A stretch of DNA of 64,000 nt from Diabrotica undecimpunctata (taxonomy: Eukaryota; Arthropoda; Insecta; Coleoptera; Chrysomelidae). The notes under the pieces were generated by a model that worked only from the letters and a program-made list of their open reading frames with translations, was not told the origin of the DNA and searched no databases. Below, piece by piece: positions 59,935 through 64,000 of the stretch; within the stretch, counting starts at the first letter, position 1, and each line of letters starts with the position of its first letter. Location of the stretch: NCBI RefSeq assembly GCF_040954645.1, contig NC_092805.1:69611186-69675185 (forward strand). Reading direction: 5' to 3'. Both the position numbers and the translations under genes were made by a program.

Positions 59935-60645
59935 GGAGAACGGAAAACGCTGTACAAGAGGTGTATGTAGTATTCAAGTAATCTGCTACAAAAATGGGTT
60001 AAATAATAAACACCAACAAAACTAAGTATATGAAAATAAGCAAGCTACCACAAATCCTTAACACTGAAACTCATACTACCGCTGAGATAAACCGCAGAAT
60101 TTGCAAGAGTAACAGATGCTATTTTGGGCTTAATCTCCTTGCACAATTATATCGAGAAATACAAAAATAAAACTCTAGTAAACAATAATACGTCCAGTCC
60201 TAACACATGGTTCAGAGACACGGACTCTAACAAAAAGTAATCAAAACATGTTGAGATGTTTTGAAAGAAAAGTACTAAAGCCAATTTATTTAGCAGTAAA
60301 TGACAATGGAGTGTGGAAAAGACGAAACACCTTTAAACATTATAGAATATATCAGGAACCAGATATCGTAAAACATATTAAGATAGGACGTCTGAGTTGG
60401 ATAGAGCATGTAATGCGGATGGAACAAAATCCCCAGCTACAAAAACGCGTCTCGATAGACCCATTGGTCAGAGAAGAAGAGGAAGACCCAGAATAAGGTT
60501 TCTTAATAACATCGATGAAGACATGAGAAATATGAGAATACGTGCTTGGCGGAGAAAGGTGATGGATAGGGATAACTGGAGATACATTTTTGAGGGGGCT
60601 AGGACCCACACATGGTTGTAACGTCAGCATGATGATAATGGTGAC
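59935..60645 (+). pseudogene. RTE-type LINE, 3' end
   Basis: The readable part is the C-terminal RT region: MLRCFERKVLKPIYLAVNDN, GVWKRRNTFKHY, EPDIVKHIKIGRLSWIEHVM and, in the next frame, RRRGRPRIRFLNNIDEDM and DRDNWRYIFEGARTHTWL. The end AACGTCAGCATGATGATAATG is the usual RTE tail. The upstream part to 59935 is badly decayed. Confidence 0.82.
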
Positions 60646-61602
60646 AGATAGAAGAGCTTGTTAGAAAATTATAAGATGAGAATGGTAATAAGGACGTAGC
60701 AGGGGACCTGAGATAAATCAGTGCACCTTATGGAAAAGAAAAAATTTGTGAGTAGAATGTTTATTTTATTAAAAAAAAAGTTATTAAAAATCTTTTATAA
60801 AAATGTTTATAATTTAAAAGACCCAATCGGGCTTTGCGAACATACACAAAACAACAAACCAACTTCCTCCATGAACACCAAATCAGTTATTTACGTTCAT
60901 GAACTTATAACTTAAAAGTTTTACATTTACCAGGTACCAAATGTTGCTTTTACACATACAGGGCCTTCTATACTTAATGTATAAGTTAATTATTACATGA
61001 ACATTAGACTACATAAGCTTTTATTTTATGCACTCAAAACTAGCTCCATATATAAAATATATCAATTCCTATTTCACCCATCAACAATAAATTTTCTAGA
61101 ATACAACTACCCACATATGTCTATTTTCCGTTTTCCAGGTACCAAATGTTGAAAAACATAAGGGGCTTTATATTAGAATCTCTAATTCATACCATGTGAA
61201 GACTTATGTATAGTTGGTTGCCTAACAATACCCTTACACTTTTCTCACCACATACATTAATTAACAAAACAAATTCCACCATGTTCTTAAAAATAAATTC
61301 AGGACAAATGAATAACTTCAAACAACAACATTGATGGTTGCTACTGTTACATTATTTTAATTTTAACTTTTTCAATTTTTAAATAGCGTTGGCCTTTGTC
61401 TTAATTGGACCAAACACATAAAGTTACACTGACTGCTTTGTTTGGACTTCCGTCCTAACTTGTCAAGATTGTCATTTTAATCAGTTGCTTTCATTACGTC
61501 CTCGTAGACACATCGTCTCAGGACCAGCAACTTCACGTGGAGTCATACGTCGCCATGTTACCAAATCCACTGGTAACTTTAACATCTTAGAATTTATTAC
61601 AA

Positions 61603-61873
61603 CATCTTCTTCTTCTCATTGCACCGTCTCCTTTCGAAGGTTGGCGATCCAAATGGCAATTGTAGTTTTGGAAACTGCTGCGCGAAAGATCTCTGCGGAT
61701 GAGCGGTCGAACCATCTCCTCAGGTCTTTCAGCCACGAGTTCTGGCGTCTTCCTACTGATCTTTTGCCCTGTACTTTTCCTTCCAGTATAACTTGAAGTA
61801 ATTCATATCTTTCGCCTCTCAGCACATGACCCAAGTATTGCATTTTCCTCTCTTTGATTATTCTTAGTAATTC
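61603..61873 (-). mobile_element. RTE-type LINE 3' fragment with 9-bp target-site duplication
   Basis: A 271-bp, strongly 5'-truncated LINE is flanked by TTATTACAA (61594-61602 and 61874-61882). Minus-strand coding reads MQYLGHVLRGERYELLQVIL and GRRQNSWLKDLRRWF, the RT C-terminus, and ends in GAAGAAGAAGATG, as the copy at 10695-11627 does. Confidence 0.88.
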
Positions 61874-62083
61874 TTATTACAATTTACACATATTACAACA
61901 ATATTACAACATAATGTAAACCAAATTTATAAAACAAATTTTAACGGGTTTTTACCCACATATTTAGTGGCTCAATACATGTATACCCACCTAGTAAGTA
62001 TTAACCACATTTTGCATTAACCTTGGTCAAAATTTAAATTTCACGTTCTTTTTAATTAAGTGGTTATATACGTTTTAGGTGCA

Positions 62084-62113
62084 CTGATGATGGAACATGG
62101 ATTCCGAAAACGT
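62084..62113 (+). ncRNA. hammerhead-ribozyme-like motif, best-preserved core
   Basis: CTGATGA (62084-62090), U, stem II GGAA/TTCC (loop CATGGA, 62092-62105), GAAA (62106-62109), then ACGTT. All core bases are canonical. The expected ACGTC is ACGTT, so the cleavage triplet would be GTT, which is still an NUH site. Confidence 0.75.
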
Positions 62114-62185
62114 TTTGTGATATAGCTCGATTGGGTCTTTTAAATTATATACCTTTTATAAAGGATTTTTAATAAAATTTTTTGT

Positions 62186-62650
62186 TATATATGGTATACA
62201 GCCAAACTACATGAACTTAGATTCCTTGTGGAAATTTTATTTTATTTTATTAGATATTAATTTTAAGGTGAATTGTTTTTGTTACAGGATACTACAGTAG
62301 TATCGCTTTGACGATTCAAGAAATTTTTGACAGATACTTTCAATCCTAGGTTGAAAATAAATCAGTTTTTAATATTAATACTATTTTACCATTTCTAAAA
62401 GTCTATTATTTGTTCTCTTGCATGCTTAGTCTTTTCATGGGTCCTATTTTTATATTGAGAAAATCTAAATAAGATCATACAGCAAATAATAGAAATTCTC
62501 CAAATTATTTGAGAAGATGTTGCTAATAAGATTACAACCCATATTCTACCAAAAAGAAATAATTTCTTTCCATAAATTGGGATTCTCTAATAAACACTCA
62601 ACAGTAAAGAATATAATATGCTCAGCTATTTTCCTAAGGCATAGCAAAAG
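62186..62650. other. AT-rich spacer, nothing recognised
   Basis: No coding or repeat signal recognised. Confidence 0.5.
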
Positions 62651-63293
62651 CATTAGATGAAGTGTGGTGCAGAGGGTTGTTTCTAAAACTCAATCTACTT
62701 TCCATATCTTTCCATCCACTCTATCCAGCTACCTATATTTTGGAAGACAGAGAACTTGTAGAAATAAACAGGAAGGTGGATATTCATAACTACGACCAAT
62801 CAAAGCAGGAATCCCACAGGGTAGTGTTCTGGGACCAATACTATATTTATGATATATCTGTGACATCCTTGTTACAAAAATTTAAATTTAAAATTTAAAA
62901 CGACACTGCAATACTAACAGTTGCTGAAAAATTCAAAGAAACAACTAGGCACCTTCACCACGCAGTGAACAAAACAAGCACTTGGAATCATAAATAGCGC
63001 ATAAAAATTAATGAAGGGAAACTTGCTCATATCGATTTTACTTAAGAAAAAAGAAATAAAAAAAATCAACCAGTAAGTATAAACAATAAAATTGTACCGT
63101 ACAAAAACAGTTATATACCTAGAGATATATTTAGATATCAAATTAAAGTGATAGGATCATATTATAAAGAAAACTGAAGAACTGAAACTGAAATACAAGA
63201 AGTTATATTGGTTATTAGGTAGCAGCTCACAATTAAAAAACGGAATTAGTGTACAAGCAAATGCTCAATCCAGTGTGGTTCTATGGTCTATTA

Positions 63294-63357
<64 letters not shown>

Positions 63358-63600
63358 AGCTGTACTAGTGAGAGTAATTGTGCTTGCCTTAGGAATATAG
63401 TCAACCGCTGTGTTATATCGGCAACATAGACCTACATGAAGAACTACGTGTGGAAACAACTAAAGAAGAAATATAGAATATTTCCAAGGGTCACGAAAAA
63501 CAACTCCATAACCCTACAAACAGAGAACTGTTGGAACTGCTAGATAATCAAAATCTAGTCCGCAAGTTTAAACGCACCAAATGTTTAGAACTTTTGTGAT
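62650..63600 (+). pseudogene. Jockey-type LINE, RT C-terminal part, split by (TA)n
   Basis: Around 62790-62880 the sequence reads KAGIPQGSVLGPILYL and ICDI, the RT palm, then a decayed ADDTAILTVAEKFKETTRHL, KINEGKLAHIDFTLRKKEI and VPYKNSYIPRDIFRYQIKV. After the (TA)n tract at 63296-63355 the C-terminal end follows (IDLHEELRVETTKEE, GHEKQLHNPTNRELLELLDN). Several shifts and stops are present. No tail or duplication was found. Confidence 0.75.
63296..63355. repeat. (TA)n microsatellite inside a Jockey RT remnant
   Basis: Pure TA repeat lying between two parts of one LINE coding region. Confidence 0.95.
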
Positions 63601-63889
63601 AGTGATAAATGTATAAATTTCCGTTTATATTTGAGTAGTGACTCAAGCCACAACAATCAAGGATGCAACAATAATTAATAAATTCTAACGTGAATCATTG
63701 GGCATACCTAGGACAATAAAGTAGCAGATCAAGTTAAATATAAAATGATGGTTAATTATATGAATTGGTGCATTATTCTTTTAATACATAAAAGAAAAAT
63801 TCAATATATTCTTTTTGAATCACACCGTACAGATTGAACAAAATAGATAAAAATTAATATTAAATATTATTAGATCTTGACGACAAACG

Positions 63890-64000
63890 TACAAAATAGA
63901 TAAAAATAAACAGGAAAGTAAGACAAGGCTGCTGTATGGCTGCATTTATCTTCAATGTAAATGTAGACAACATACTGTGTAAATGGAATGAAAAATATGT
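63890..64000 (+). pseudogene. LINE RT fragment running off the window
   Basis: The frame KVRQGCCMAAFIFNVNVDNIL resembles the VRQGC.LSP.LFN.Y palm block of RTE-type reverse transcriptases. The rest lies outside the window. Confidence 0.55.

Larger units (their letters stand above)
60781..62185 (+). mobile_element. PLE8 remnant with inverted ends, no ORF
   Basis: The left end (60781-60836) is an inverted copy of 62121-62185 (TATAATTTAAAAGACCCAATCG...). A hammerhead motif sits 40 bp inside the right end. In between is AT-rich UTR-like sequence in which TTCCAGGTACCAAATGTTG occurs twice (60930 region and 61135). A LINE fragment was inserted at 61603-61873. No PLE ORF remains. Confidence 0.65.

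Noticed and set aside
60721..60915. 64-codon plus-strand ORF
   Set aside because: It lies on the inverted PLE8 tail and UTR-like DNA with no protein motif.

Overview
The window looks like repeat-dense nuclear DNA of an insect. It is very AT-rich, has long (TA)n microsatellites, and holds one spliced host gene among decayed Tc1, mariner, pogo-like, BEL/Pao, Ty3/gypsy, RTE, CR1/Daphne, Jockey and Penelope-like elements. A beetle is a guess from the repeat mix, not something shown. There is no bacterial gene organisation, tRNA, rRNA or CRISPR array.

The only clear host gene is on the minus strand. It encodes a facilitated trehalose/sugar transporter of the Tret1-like MFS family, with exons at 46976-47114, 24466-24750 and 22744-23663. 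Splice sites and reading phase match across all three, giving 447 residues with no stop. The first exon is not identified. A 22.2-kb intron (24751-46975) has collected a mariner, nested LINEs, a pogo-like element, two foldback-type elements and a nearly complete RTE-like LINE.

Layout: 0.37-1.96 kb Tc1 copy; 2.05-8.06 kb Penelope-like element (PLE) split by a BEL/Pao element; 8.7-10 kb gypsy pol remnant; 10.7-11.6 kb RTE copy with a 10-bp target-site duplication; 12.1-16.0 kb tail-to-tail PLE pair; 16.4-17.3 kb LINE; 18.7-20.6 kb gypsy gag-pol; 20.7-22.5 kb PLE ends and (TA)n blocks; 22.7-47.1 kb transporter gene; 48.1-54.6 kb three PLE insertions separated by (TA)n tracts; 56-59.9 kb gypsy element with a PLE in its gag; 59.9-64 kb further LINEs and a PLE remnant.

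The most distinctive system is the set of PLEs, from about seven families or subfamilies. Most copies end in a hammerhead-ribozyme-like signature (CTGATGA or variant, stem II, GAAA). Most abut (TA)n tracts. Six loci share an unusual layout: a 5'-truncated copy is preceded by an inverted copy of its own 3' end, so tails point outward. The inverted piece ranges from 32 bp to about 1.6 kb. One locus (48265-51614) is a nearly perfect, probably recent palindrome whose spacer is a third, template-switched piece of the ORF. The second notable item is a 3.08-kb element (39841-42921) with 30-bp perfect terminal inverted repeats, TA flanks, inner inverted repeats of about 0.7 kb and a captured gene fragment.

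All identifications rest on reading motifs and repeats by eye. No database search was run.
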